Assembly (NCBI RefSeq): GCF_900142215.1
Contig: NZ_FRAC01000006.1
Span: 186,001-250,000 of the forward strand
DNA length: 64,000 nucleotides
Direction: 5' to 3'
DNA from: Anaerocolumna jejuensis DSM 15929
Lineage (GTDB): Bacteria > Bacillota > Clostridia > Lachnospirales > Lachnospiraceae
In this document: positions 32,331 to 42,800 of the stretch, one piece after another
How positions within the stretch are numbered: position 1 is the stretch's first letter
How the letters are laid out: every line of letters starts with the position of its first letter
The notes under the pieces: generated by a model
What the model was told of the DNA's origin: nothing
The model's input: the letters and a program-made list of their open reading frames with translations, nothing else
Database searches by the model: none
Translations under genes and position numbers: made by a program

Positions 32331-35300
32331 TCAACTAAAGATATCCTCCAGCTCTTCCTTTGTCAACGAATTGATAAATACCTCCTGTGACTGTATAATC
32401 GAATCCGACAAATTCTTTTTCTTAAGCTGTAATTTATATATCTTCTCTTCTATCGTTCCCTTCGTAATGAGCTTGATTACATGCACAGAATTTATCTGCC
32501 CAATACGGTACGCCCGGTCTGTGGCCTGGTCTTCGACTGCCGGGTTCCACCAGGGATCATAATGGATAACGGTATCCGCACCGGTAAGATTAAGCCCTGT
32601 CCCTCCGGCCTTTAAGGAAATCAGGAACACCTCTCCTTCTCCCTGATTAAAACGCTTTACAAATTCATTACGTTCTTTCACCTTCGTAGAGCCCTCCAGA
32701 TAAAAGCTTCTGATATTGCTCTGCTCCAATTCCTTCTCAATTAAGGAAAGCATGGAGGTGAATTGGGAAAATACAAGTATCCTGTGTCCATTCGCCAGAC
32801 AGTCCGTAATAATTTCCATCAGCAGTTCCAGCTTACCGCTGCCGCCGCTGTAATTCTCAAGGAAAGTACCTGGATGGCAGCATATCTGCCTTAATCTTGT
32901 CAATGCCGCCAGAATTTTCAACTTACTCTTCTGCAGGCCTTTTTCCTGGATTTCAATATTGATTTCATTTTTGGCATTCTCAACGTAAGCCATATAAATC
33001 TTCCGCTGTTCCTCCAGCATATCCGTAAGCATCTTCGTTTCTACTTTATCCGGCAGCTCTAAGAGTACATCCTTCTTCATTCTGCGGAGAATAAAGGGAA
33101 GAATACGTTTATTCAAGTCTTCCAACACCCCTTGCTCCTCCCGCATGATGGGCTTTTCATACTGGTTGACAAATTTGGCATGGCTAAAGAGATAATCCGG
33201 CATGATAAAATCAAAGATGGACCAAAGCTCTGACAGGGAATTCTCAATGGGTGTACCTGTCAGTGCAAAACGGTGCTCTGCCTCCAGTAATTTTACAGAC
33301 TTTGCATTGAGGGAATCCGCATTTTTTATATACTGTGCTTCATCAATAAATACCGTATGGAAGCAATGCAGTTGATAAAAGCTTATATCCCTTCGGATTA
33401 AGGGATAGGAAGTAATCAATACATCCACCTCCCCGGTATTTTCTATCAGCTCCTGCCTTTCCTTGGGACTACCCGTAACCACTGCCGTCCGGAGCATGGG
33501 GGCGAAGTTTTCTATTTCATCCTGCCAGTTATAGGTCAGGGAGGACGGGCATACAATCAGGAATTTTTTATCCGGTTTCGTTTCCTTGACCGCTGCTATA
33601 TAAACGATTGTCTGAAGAGTTTTACCAAGACCCATATCATCAGCCAGAATTCCCCCAAGCTGATTCGTTGATAAGGTCATAAGCCATTTAAAACCAATTA
33701 CCTGGTAGCCTCTTAATTCGGCCTGGATTCCTTTCGGAATTTCATATTCAATACTGCTTGGGTTGACAATAGCCTCTACCAGGCGGTTAAAGCTCTCTTC
33801 CTTTACAACCTGGAATTTGTTTGTATCCAGTACATTATTCAGATAAACTGCCGCACTTTTTGGAATGCTTACAGTCTCGCCGTTCATGTCACCTGTCACA
33901 CCCAGATTGTTCAGGACATCCCACACACCGGAAATGTTGTCATCCTCCAGATTAATAAAGCTTCCGTCCTTTAGCCGGTAATATTTCTTTTTCAGGCGGA
34001 ATGAACGGAACATCTCCTTTAATTCCTCACCGGGAATTCCTTCATAATTCAAATCCATTTCCAGGAGATTGAGCCCATTTCCCACACGAAGACCGGCCTT
34101 TACATTGCCGGGGGCTTTGATGCCGATTTTCTTAAAAGCCTCAGAATAATAAAGCTCGCAAAATTCTGCCAGCTCCTTGATCGAGCTGGTCAAAAACTGA
34201 TAAATTTCATCGTCATTACGCATGAGAAAGCCATGCTGCTTAGGCTGGAAGCCAAGCTTTTCCAAAAATTCTATACAATTCTCTTCCTTTTCCGGCTGTC
34301 TCACAATAATAAAATTATCAATAGCCGCATTATCAAAGGCATTGAATTCATAGGTTCCATAGCGGAATTTAAGCTCTGCATGAATACTGTTCTTGCTTCT
34401 GTCCAGATATACCACCGGTTCCAAATCCGCAACAATAAAACGGTCCTTAATTTCCTTCGGAACGTTTAATTTTAAAGTCTCTGTAATTCTTGGAAGCACC
34501 GTTTCCAAAAATTTATTCTTATTCTGCCCCTTAAATATCAGAGCTTCCTTGTTAACACCCAGGTTATTATAAAAGGGCAGGTAATTATTTAAAAAGCGCT
34601 TGGTAGGTTTATAAATGCAGTCCTTAAAGAACAGCAGCTCACCGGACTGCATAATGGGGATTACTCCGCTGTTTTCGGCATAATCCATCGTAATCCCGTC
34701 TTCCTCCAGGGATAAATCATAATTTAACAGAGGATTTTCCTGCCTGAACTGGATTTCTTCATAAGTCTTGCCATAGAGCTCCAGGCTGAAATCCATTCCC
34801 TCCAATAGCGTTAAGAGCCGGAAAAGCATATTTTTTGTGAGGATGATGTTTGTTTTGGAAAACAGTCTGGAATAGAACAGCTTATCAATTCCTTCCTGTA
34901 TTTCATAAATTTCCATTATATAATCCAATATCTTCTGGGAGTGCTTATCAAATTTACTCTCTCCGGGAATAAATTTGAATTCCTTTCCAATGACTATCGT
35001 TTCCTTGTTGTACATATCCGATAAAAATTTCTTAACCGTCTGCACCTTGTAATAATGGTGATTTCCCACTCTTAAGGATAAAAGGGCTGCTCCCACATCA
35101 CTACGGATAATACTTGGAATACTTAAAGTGGGCTTTATATGAAAAGTCTCACCTTTTGTGATGGCTTCCTCCTGATTATTGAAATAACCAAGAATCTGAT
35201 AGACCAGCTTTTCCTCCGGATTTTCCGGCTCCTCCATCATGGAACGTTCAACATAATTCAGCACAAAGAAAAGGGCTGCAACCACATGGCGGCAAGCTCC

Positions 35301-35534
35301 GTTATCCTTAATATGCTCGGGGCAATTGCATTTATAATCAAAGGATCCGTCCTCGAAAACCTGGATAATCACCTGATATTCAAAAGTATCCTTCACAGTA
35401 ATACGATATTGGTTTTTATGACCTGACCAGGTTGCATTTACTATACAGTTCTGTTTGTAATCCTGCAAACCTCTTGCATAGGCGGTTTCACTGGATGCCA
35501 AATTTCTGATTTCCATTCTGGATAACCGTATCAT
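32331..35534 (-). CDS. SWIM/SNF2-family helicase
   Basis: 1,067 residues. An N-terminal SWIM zinc finger is seen as CNCPEHIKDNGACRH (about 66-80). A long middle region of the bacterial SNF2 type follows, then the SNF2 ATPase: DDMGLGKTLQTI (Walker A), DEAQ (Walker B), LTGTPIENSL, and helicase C with STKVKER, SLKAGGTGLNLT and DPWWNPAVEDQATDRAYRIGQ. Such proteins move along double-stranded DNA; the physiological role in Clostridia is unknown. The ATG at 35534 follows SD AAGGAG; upstream ATGs lie at or before the TATAAT promoter element and cannot be starts. Confidence 0.92.
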   Translation of the reverse strand: MIRLSRMEIRNLASSETAYARGLQDYKQNCIVNATWSGHKNQYRITVKDTFEYQVIIQVFEDGSFDYKCNCPEHIKDNGACRHVVAALFFVLNYVERSMMEEPENPEEKLVYQILGYFNNQEEAITKGETFHIKPTLSIPSIIRSDVGAALLSLRVGNHHYYKVQTVKKFLSDMYNKETIVIGKEFKFIPGESKFDKHSQKILDYIMEIYEIQEGIDKLFYSRLFSKTNIILTKNMLFRLLTLLEGMDFSLELYGKTYEEIQFRQENPLLNYDLSLEEDGITMDYAENSGVIPIMQSGELLFFKDCIYKPTKRFLNNYLPFYNNLGVNKEALIFKGQNKNKFLETVLPRITETLKLNVPKEIKDRFIVADLEPVVYLDRSKNSIHAELKFRYGTYEFNAFDNAAIDNFIIVRQPEKEENCIEFLEKLGFQPKQHGFLMRNDDEIYQFLTSSIKELAEFCELYYSEAFKKIGIKAPGNVKAGLRVGNGLNLLEMDLNYEGIPGEELKEMFRSFRLKKKYYRLKDGSFINLEDDNISGVWDVLNNLGVTGDMNGETVSIPKSAAVYLNNVLDTNKFQVVKEESFNRLVEAIVNPSSIEYEIPKGIQAELRGYQVIGFKWLMTLSTNQLGGILADDMGLGKTLQTIVYIAAVKETKPDKKFLIVCPSSLTYNWQDEIENFAPMLRTAVVTGSPKERQELIENTGEVDVLITSYPLIRRDISFYQLHCFHTVFIDEAQYIKNADSLNAKSVKLLEAEHRFALTGTPIENSLSELWSIFDFIMPDYLFSHAKFVNQYEKPIMREEQGVLEDLNKRILPFILRRMKKDVLLELPDKVETKMLTDMLEEQRKIYMAYVENAKNEINIEIQEKGLQKSKLKILAALTRLRQICCHPGTFLENYSGGSGKLELLMEIITDCLANGHRILVFSQFTSMLSLIEKELEQSNIRSFYLEGSTKVKERNEFVKRFNQGEGEVFLISLKAGGTGLNLTGADTVIHYDPWWNPAVEDQATDRAYRIGQINSVHVIKLITKGTIEEKIYKLQLKKKNLSDSIIQSQEVFINSLTKEELEDIFS

Positions 35535-35710
35535 TTCAGTCTCCTTTTTCTTGTCCATACTTTGCATCCCTTTATTATAACACATAACAAAATACTTTGT
35601 TAAGCAAAATCAATAGGAATGTATAGGAAATAGATACAGTTCAGCTGCCAGACTAACTGTAACGCAAAAAAAAGAGAGCTATCAATCAAATTCCTGACTT
35701 TCTATGTAAA

Positions 35711-35989
35711 CTAAATATAGTATTCCTTCACAGTCATTCTCTGGCCGCTTTCCTCATAGGGTCTGACACTGTTCTCTGAATATTTACGCCTATCCTTCAG
35801 CATAAGAATTATACCCGAAACAAAGCAAAGAATCAGACCGATAAAAGGGATGAGCATCCTGCTTACCTTTTCACCGCCAACGAAGATATAATAGATTTCC
35901 CAAATGGAAAAAAGCAGGGACAGTACCGCATAGAGAAAACCTATTTTAATGATGTGGTATTTACACTTGACTTTACACTGTTTCTTCAT
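35711..35989 (-). CDS. Two-helix membrane protein, function unknown
   Basis: 92 residues, not recognised. A cysteine- and lysine-rich N-terminus (MKKQCKVKCKYH) is followed by two hydrophobic helices, about residues 16-36 and 46-64, and a charged cytoplasmic tail. The ATG at 35989 follows SD AAAGGGGGAAATCTCT; an open frame extends 57 bp further up without SD. It stands between the SNF2 gene and dacF. The coordinates run from stop at 35711 to start at 35989 on the minus strand. Confidence 0.65.
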   Translation of the reverse strand: MKKQCKVKCKYHIIKIGFLYAVLSLLFSIWEIYYIFVGGEKVSRMLIPFIGLILCFVSGIILMLKDRRKYSENSVRPYEESGQRMTVKEYYI

Positions 35990-36129
35990 AGAGATTTCCC
36001 CCTTTTGACCCTTTCGCATTTTACTTTCAATTATTAGACGATTCAAAAGGAGGAAAAGTTTCAGAAATTCGTTATAAAAATGAAATAAATTTGTTAGAAA
36101 TGCAAAATGGCGTCAATTAATACTTTATA

Positions 36130-37443
36130 TCAGTTCATATGCCGCCATATTTCATAGATTTTTTGGAAACAGTATGTAAAATCTATCTTTTCCACGGAAT
36201 TTTTCGTAAGAATTGGAACCTTCCCAATGAGAGCATCTCCGATGTAATATTTAGCAGTTCCCACTTCCGTATCACACATGACAGGAGCTTTTAATAAAGA
36301 GGGCATGGTATACTCAATATGGACCTTTTCCCCTTCTCTCATTAAGAGTGAGATGTCTCCCTCATAATATAAATAGGCATATTTTTCTTTCCCTTTTATT
36401 ATAGCAACCGGATCAAACTTCTTGCCGCTGTAAAATACCTGCCTCATCTCATAGTTCTTCGTTCCATAATCCATAAGAGATTTGGTATCGGCCCATTTAT
36501 AAGTCTTATGAGGCGGCCAGCCGGAACCAAGTACTGTGGATACAAAGGTCTTTTCGTCCTTTTGCACTGCTCCGACAAAGCAGTAACCGGCCTTTCCGGT
36601 AAAGCCTGTTTTAATGCCGATCGCTCCGTCATAGAGAGATAAAAACCTGTCTTTATTGTTTACCGTAAAGCTTCTGCCTTTGGTAATCTCGGTAAACTGC
36701 CAGGAGGGCGTACTGATTAACTTCAGGAATTCCTTATTCTTAATTGCATAGCAGGCAATACGGGACAGCTCCACGGCAGTGGTGTAATGTCCGTCAGCAT
36801 CCAGACCGTTAGGCGTAACAAAGTTCGTATGCTCACAGCCTAATTCCTTCGCCTTTGCATTCATCATCATAGCAAAACATTCCACTGAGCCGCCCACGTG
36901 CTCTGCTATGGCAACCGCTGTATCATTATGGGACTCCAGCATCAGGGAATGCAGTAAATCCTTTAAATAAAATTTCTCACCGGCGACCATATTCAATTGA
37001 ACATCCGGCATGGAAGAAGCGTATTTCGAGACAGTTACCACATCGTCCAGGTTAGCATTTTCCAGAGCAACAATACAGGTCATGATTTTAGTAGTACTGG
37101 CCATGGGAAGTTCCTCATTGCCGTTTTTCTCATAAAGTACTCTTCCGTTGCTGGCATCCACTAACGCTGCCGCCTTGGCACTCAGGCTGCTCTTCTTTAT
37201 CTCTTCGGTGCTTACTTCTGTCTTCGTTTTTGTTTCTTTGGTCTCGCTCCCATCCTGCTGGTCCGGTACCTGTTCATCTCCCTGAGGTGTTTTGTCCTTG
37301 CCGTCAGTACTCTTTTCCATTAATAATTCTTTTGTCACCAGTCTGTCATTCGTAAGCCGCTTTAATACTGCATCATATTGAACTGTGGAAAACACCGCAA
37401 GAACAATAAGAGAAAGAATTATTGATATTAATCGATTTTTCAT
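36130..37443 (-). CDS. D-alanyl-D-alanine carboxypeptidase, DacF/PBP5 type
   Basis: 437 residues. An N-terminal hydrophobic segment (about 5-22) is followed by a Ser/Thr/Lys-rich linker (about 35-80). The penicillin-binding triad is complete: STTK (in MASTTKIMTC), SHN (LESHNDTAVAIAEHVGG) and KTG (IKTGFTGKAG). It trims the terminal D-Ala from peptidoglycan stem peptides outside the membrane. The C-terminal domain (about 330-437) is PBP5-like. SD AGGAAGC precedes the ATG. A second protein of this kind is at 62,873. Confidence 0.93.
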   Translation of the reverse strand: MKNRLISIILSLIVLAVFSTVQYDAVLKRLTNDRLVTKELLMEKSTDGKDKTPQGDEQVPDQQDGSETKETKTKTEVSTEEIKKSSLSAKAAALVDASNGRVLYEKNGNEELPMASTTKIMTCIVALENANLDDVVTVSKYASSMPDVQLNMVAGEKFYLKDLLHSLMLESHNDTAVAIAEHVGGSVECFAMMMNAKAKELGCEHTNFVTPNGLDADGHYTTAVELSRIACYAIKNKEFLKLISTPSWQFTEITKGRSFTVNNKDRFLSLYDGAIGIKTGFTGKAGYCFVGAVQKDEKTFVSTVLGSGWPPHKTYKWADTKSLMDYGTKNYEMRQVFYSGKKFDPVAIIKGKEKYAYLYYEGDISLLMREGEKVHIEYTMPSLLKAPVMCDTEVGTAKYYIGDALIGKVPILTKNSVEKIDFTYCFQKIYEIWRHMN

Positions 37444-37524
37444 GCCAGAAGCTTCCTAAGATATCCTTAACAATATTTTATTGCATGTTTCCTTCGGATA
37501 TCCCTTATTTTAAAAGAAACTGAT

Positions 37525-38553
37525 TTAATACTTTACTGCCAGTTCTCCGCAGAGGTTCGTCTGGAGCAATTCCAACAGTTCTTCATAGGAATCCGTACAG
37601 CTTATTCCCCACATAAGCTTTGTATACACAGCCTCTGTGGTCATATCATATGCGGAAAGAATTCCATTTTTCTTTGCTGTCATGCCGACTTCATAAGTAT
37701 CCAGATTTACACCATCATAAACGCACTGGGTAGCCATGATTACCGGTATTTTTTTACCGGCAAGAAGGTCAATCTTCGCCATGAGCTCTTTATTGTCAAC
37801 GGGCATACCGCCCAGGCCATAGCCTTCAATGATAACTCCCTGATAGCCTTCCTTCAGAATATAATCAATAAGGGAAGCCTCTATTCCCGGAACCATCTTC
37901 AGTACAAATATCTTCGGAATGTCCTTCTTCTTTAACTCCCCTAAGGATAATTCTGTTCGGCAGCCCTTTTCCCTCATGTCACTATATTCCTGGGTAATAA
38001 ACAGCTTATAGTCCTTTATTACACCTACATAAGGATAATTACAGCTAATATAGGCATCCTTATTGATGGAGCTTCGTTTATAAGCCCTGGTACCGTTAAT
38101 TACCTTATCATGGAATACAACAAATACTCCCTTTAATCTGGAATCTCCGGCAGCTATTACCGCATCCCGTAAATTCTTGCCGCCGTCGCTGTCCTGACAG
38201 GACAGGGGTATCTGGGAACCGGTAAGAATAATTGCTTTATTCACCCCGGCAAATAAAAAGGAAAGCATGGCAGCACTATAAGACATGGTATCTGTGCCAT
38301 GGAGAATCACAATACCATCGTATTTATCAATGCTTCGCTGTATGGAATCCTTCACAATATACCAGTCCTGAGGTACGATATTACTGCTGTCCTTATAAAA
38401 TACCGCTTCCACATCTATTTCATATTCACCTGAAAGCTTTAACAGTTTTTCATGCAAAAGTCCAGTAACATCTTCATTGCCGGGCTTTAGCCCTTCTGTC
38501 GTCTGAAAGCTTAATATTGTTCCGCCTGTTGTTAGCACAAGTACCCGTTTCAA
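37525..38553 (-). CDS. L-asparaginase, cytoplasmic (type I-like)
   Basis: 342 residues. The first catalytic threonine is in LTTGGTILS and the second in ILHGTDTMSYSAAML; the GYGLGGMP segment is typical of bacterial asparaginases. No signal peptide, so it is cytosolic and hydrolyses asparagine to aspartate and ammonia. A TTG at 38553 with SD GGGGGAAAG is preferred; an ATG 48 bp upstream lies at the edge of a family A repeat copy and has no SD. Confidence 0.88.
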   Translation of the reverse strand: MKRVLVLTTGGTILSFQTTEGLKPGNEDVTGLLHEKLLKLSGEYEIDVEAVFYKDSSNIVPQDWYIVKDSIQRSIDKYDGIVILHGTDTMSYSAAMLSFLFAGVNKAIILTGSQIPLSCQDSDGGKNLRDAVIAAGDSRLKGVFVVFHDKVINGTRAYKRSSINKDAYISCNYPYVGVIKDYKLFITQEYSDMREKGCRTELSLGELKKKDIPKIFVLKMVPGIEASLIDYILKEGYQGVIIEGYGLGGMPVDNKELMAKIDLLAGKKIPVIMATQCVYDGVNLDTYEVGMTAKKNGILSAYDMTTEAVYTKLMWGISCTDSYEELLELLQTNLCGELAVKY

Positions 38554-38584
38554 GGTCTTTCCCCCGATTCTTATTTTTCTATTT

Positions 38585-38640
38585 GTTATCCATACTCCCA
38601 TTCATACCGCAGCATGCGATAAAACGAAATAAAGAGCATG
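38585..38640 (+). repeat. Family A repeat, degenerate single copy
   Basis: ACTCCCATTCATACCGCAGC followed by ATGCGATAAAACGAAATAAAGAG keeps the CCCAT-CATAC-CGC core and the tail order of family A. It abuts the 5' end of the asparaginase gene. Confidence 0.45.
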
Positions 38641-38691
38641 GATCCCTTTTTGTTTTCACATATTAATACCGTAAACCTGTCTGAATACAAG

Positions 38692-38735
38692 GCATGGGGG
38701 TTCTAATCCATGCCGCCTGCCGGCAATCCGGCTTA
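38692..38735. other. Two small hairpins in the asparaginase-vanY gap
   Basis: GGCATGG/CCATGCC (38692-38715) and GCCGG/CCGGC (38720-38733). The remaining ~350 bp of this divergent gap hold a family B copy and the vanY promoter region; no other gene was seen. Confidence 0.4.
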
Positions 38736-38857
38736 CGTCAATCAAATTCCTTGTGACCATATCAGCACGAATCCCTGACCTGTACCCTGCATCCGCTCAA
38801 GGTGTATTATATGCCATGATTATATGATTTGCAATTGATTTCTGGGCTATAATTTAT

Positions 38858-38930
38858 GATTCGGGTGTCATAGGTTAATCTCATATTTTGTACAGGTATA
38901 ATTGTTGTTAGGCTGACTTCCGGAAAAATC
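38858..38930 (+). repeat. Family B repeat copy
   Basis: GATTCGGGTGTCATAGGTTA at the left and GGCTGACTTCCGGAAAAATC at the right correspond to the two arms of the better preserved copy at 61,777. The right arm is diverged. Confidence 0.55.
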
Positions 38931-39103
38931 CTGCACATTCACATCTGCTTTAAAAATTCTTAAATTTCTTAATCCAATCCACTGTTTTCATAAGATTATC
39001 TTAAGGATTCATAAGAGCACCTTAACACACAGAAAAGCTTCTTTCTGCTATAATATGGCTGTGAAAGTATTTATTCCTTTGGAATAGAAATGAGGTACTC
39101 CTT

Positions 39104-39829
39104 ATGAAAAAAATTAAACTGGAGAATAGTAATATACATAGAGGGAATCTGATACTCGTGAATGAGAATCATCCCATTGAAGAAAAATATGCGGCAAATG
39201 ATACAGCCCTGGTAAATATTGATTTTTGGAACCACAACATTCTGTTGGATTACCTGGCAGCAAAGGAATTATCCCACTTGCTCAATGAACTGGAATGCGG
39301 TAATGATATTATACCGGTCAAGGGATACGAGAAATCCTCCCCCCTGGTCTCTCCTATAAAGGACGGGGAACATTCTACCGGACTTGCGGTGGACCTCTCA
39401 GCCAATATCATAAACAAGGCCTTTATGTCACAGGGCTTTCCCAAAAAAGGAATCTGCATGGAATTTCGAAAACTGGCTGCAAAATACGGATTTATTGAAA
39501 GGTATCCCAAGGAAAAAGAAAGCATTACCGGAGTCGAATACCAGCCGGGACATTTTCGCTATGTAGGCTACCCCCATTCTGTTATCATGGAGGAGCTGGA
39601 TATTACAATGGAGGAATATTTAAAGACCATTGAAGATTATTCCGCAAAGCAAAAGGCTTTTTGTTACCGGGATAAGGAGAATCTATATGAAATCTTCTCG
39701 GTTAAGGCGGAAAATACGGATTCTACAACCGTAGAGGTGGCTGATAATATTCCATTTACTGTAAGCGGCAATAATATTGACGGGTTTGTTATGACTCTGT
39801 CTTTAAAGCTACAGAGAGCATTAACTTAA
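39104..39829 (+). CDS. VanY-type D,D-carboxypeptidase (M15B)
   Basis: 241 residues. Zinc-site residues are visible in HSTGLAVDLS and PGHFRYVG, with the general-base glutamate in VEYQ. M15B enzymes cut D-Ala-D-Ala from peptidoglycan precursors or stem peptides. There is no clear signal peptide, which is unusual for a wall enzyme; an unrecognised substrate inside the cell is possible. SD GAGGTACTCCTT precedes the ATG. The last 41 bp overlap the convergent activase gene. Confidence 0.85.
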   Translation: MKKIKLENSNIHRGNLILVNENHPIEEKYAANDTALVNIDFWNHNILLDYLAAKELSHLLNELECGNDIIPVKGYEKSSPLVSPIKDGEHSTGLAVDLSANIINKAFMSQGFPKKGICMEFRKLAAKYGFIERYPKEKESITGVEYQPGHFRYVGYPHSVIMEELDITMEEYLKTIEDYSAKQKAFCYRDKENLYEIFSVKAENTDSTTVEVADNIPFTVSGNNIDGFVMTLSLKLQRALT

Positions 39830-42800
39830 CACGGTTGATCTGATTGACCTGTGATATGCCTGGGTCGTAATCTATGGGCATAATATTGGCTTTCGGATAC
39901 CTTTCCTTAATGGCCTTGAACATACCCCGGCCGGTTATATGATTGGGCAGGCAGGCCAGGGGCTGTACGCAGAGAATATTGGGAACTCCGTTTTCCAGGC
40001 TGTGTATCATCTCTGCGGTTATCAGCCATCCTTCTCCTGTCTGATTTCCCAGTGACAGCACTTCCTGCGCCTTCCCGGCCAGCTCATCGATAGAGGAAGG
40101 GGACTGGAAGTGCCTGCTTTTATTCAGTTCCCGGATTAAAGTTTTCCGATAATAGGAAAGGTAATGAATTCCCAGGCTGCAGGCATCCATGGTTGTCTTC
40201 TTTCCACCCAGATATTGGTATTTAAACCTGGAATTATAGAGGGAGTAGAAAAAGAAATCCAAAAAATCCGGCAGTACCACCTCTGCCCCTCCTTCTTCCA
40301 GGGTCTTAATAATATCGCCATTTGCCATAGGGTGGTACTTGGCTAGAATCTCTCCCACAATGGCAACCTTAGGTTTTTTCGTATTGGTTACTTCAATTTC
40401 ATCAAATTCTTTTATGAGCTCTGCAACATTCCTGTCAAACTGCCTCTTTTTGGCATTCCTGATATTTTCCCTGGCAATTTCCCTCCACTTCTCGTAAAGT
40501 TCTCCGGAAGTACCTTTTACCAGTTCATAAGGCCTGGTTCCGTACAGCAGCTTCATAAATAAATCACCGTACAGCACTGCCATTATCAGCCTCTGAACAA
40601 ATACCGGCGAAAGCTTAAAGCCCGGCTGTTCTCCCAGTCCTGCTACATTCAAAGAAATAAGGGGGATATTCCCAAAGCCTGCCTGCTTAAGCCCCAGCTT
40701 AAGAAAAGACATATAATTGGTTGCCCGGCAGCCGCCGCCTGTCTGGCTTAAGATGACGGAGGTATTATTAATATCGTATTTGCCTGACTTTAAGGCATGG
40801 ACAATCTGGCCGATCAGAAGGATTGCCGGATAGCAGGCATCGTTGTTCACATACTTTAACCCTTCTTCAATGGCACCGTCATCCTTATCCGGCAATATCT
40901 CCAAAAGATATCCGCTTGTCTGGGCTGCTTCCTTTATAAGTTCAAAATGAATGGGTGCCATCTGAGGTGCCAGTATGGTATGCTTTTTCCGGTTTTCCTT
41001 GGTAAACAGCTTATATTCATAGCCGTAATCCTGAAAGGGCTCCGTTTCCGTTTTTCTTTTTCTTCTCTCTTCCGAGGCTGCTATCAGTGAACGGATTCTA
41101 ATTCTCGCGGCCCCCAGATTCATGCCCTCGTCAATCTTTATGAGCGTATACTGTCTGTCGAGAGAATGCAGAATCTCTATCAGCTGGTCCGAGGTAATGG
41201 AATCCAATCCGCAGCCAAAGGAATTTAACTGGATAAATTCCAGGCACTCTTCTCTTCCTGCTGCTTCTGCTGCACGGTACAGTCTGGAATTAAAAGCCCA
41301 CTGGTCCACCACGCGAAGCTTTGACCTTAAGGGCGCCAGATGGGAGATACTATCCTCTGTCAGCACTGCCATTCCATAGCTTTGAATCATCTCCGGAATT
41401 CCATGATGGATTTCCGGGTCAATATGATAGGGTTTTCCGCAAAGGACAATGCCGTGCTTTCCTGATTCCTTCAGATAAGCAATTGTCTCCTCACCCTTTT
41501 TCCGAATATCCTCCTTAAAGGCTTCAAACTCTTTTCTGGCCTTCCTTACTGCCTCTCTTGCCTCTTTTATACTTACCTGATACTCTGCAAATGCTTTTAC
41601 AATATTCTGAGTAAGGAGACCGTCATCGTTCATATTTAGAAAGGGAGCAATAAAGGTAATCTCCCTGGCTGCTTCAATGTTGTTTCTCAATACCTCCCCG
41701 TAGGAAATTACAATAGGACAGTTGTAGCAATTATCCGCCTCCTCATACTCCTTCCTTTCATATACCACAGAAGGATAAAAGATGGTCTTGATACCTTTTT
41801 CCATAAGGTCCATCATATGTCCGTGACTAAGCTTTGCCGGATAACATACGGAATCTGCAGGAATACTGTCCATCCCCTTCTGGTAGATTTCCTTGGAGGA
41901 AGGGGACGATAGAATAACCCGAAAACCAAGCTCCGTAAGCAGCGTAAACCAAAAGGGATAGTTTTCATAAATGGAAAGTGCTCTGGGAATACCGATGATT
42001 CCTCTACTGGCAGCCTCTTGGGAAAGAGCCTTGTAGGAAAAGAGTTTTTTGTATTTATAGGCATACAGGTTTGGGACACTGTCCTTGTTCTTTTCCATTC
42101 CCAGGCCTCTCTCACAGCGGTTACCTGTAATGAAAAGCTCATTTTCACCCAGCCGGTTAATGGTCAATAAGCAGTGGTTCGTACAGCTCCCACAGCGCTT
42201 GTTTTCCACCTCGACATGATAATTCCTCAGCATTTCCCTGTCTTTAAGGGCCGTAAAGCCTCCCTCTTTGTAACTATCCTTTGCCAGGAGAGCTGCACCG
42301 AAAGCCCCCATAAGCCCTGCTGCTTTTGGCCTTAACACCTTCTTTCCGGTAATCAGCTCAAAGCAGCGGAGAACCGAATCATTTAAAAAGGTTCCCCCCT
42401 GAACTACGATGTATTGTCCCAGGTCCTTTTCATCCCGTATTTTAATCACCTTATAAAGGGCGTTTTTTATTACGGAGTAGGAAAGTCCTGCCGAAAGGTC
42501 GGCAATCTCCGCTCCTTCCTTTTGTGCTTGTTTTACCTTGGAATTCATAAATACCGTACACTTTGTACCAAGGTCAACTGGGGCAAGAGAGAAAAGTCCA
42601 AGCTTTGCAAATTCTTCCACGGAAAGATGCAAAGACTCTGCAAAGCTTTCCAGGAAGGAGCCGCAGCCGGAGGAGCAGGCTTCATTTAAGAGAATGTTAT
42701 CAACACCTCCGCCCACCAGTCTTAAACACTTCATATCCTGTCCGCCGATATCAAGAAGGAAATCAACTTTAGGCTCAAAAAATCTTGCTCCCCTTAGATG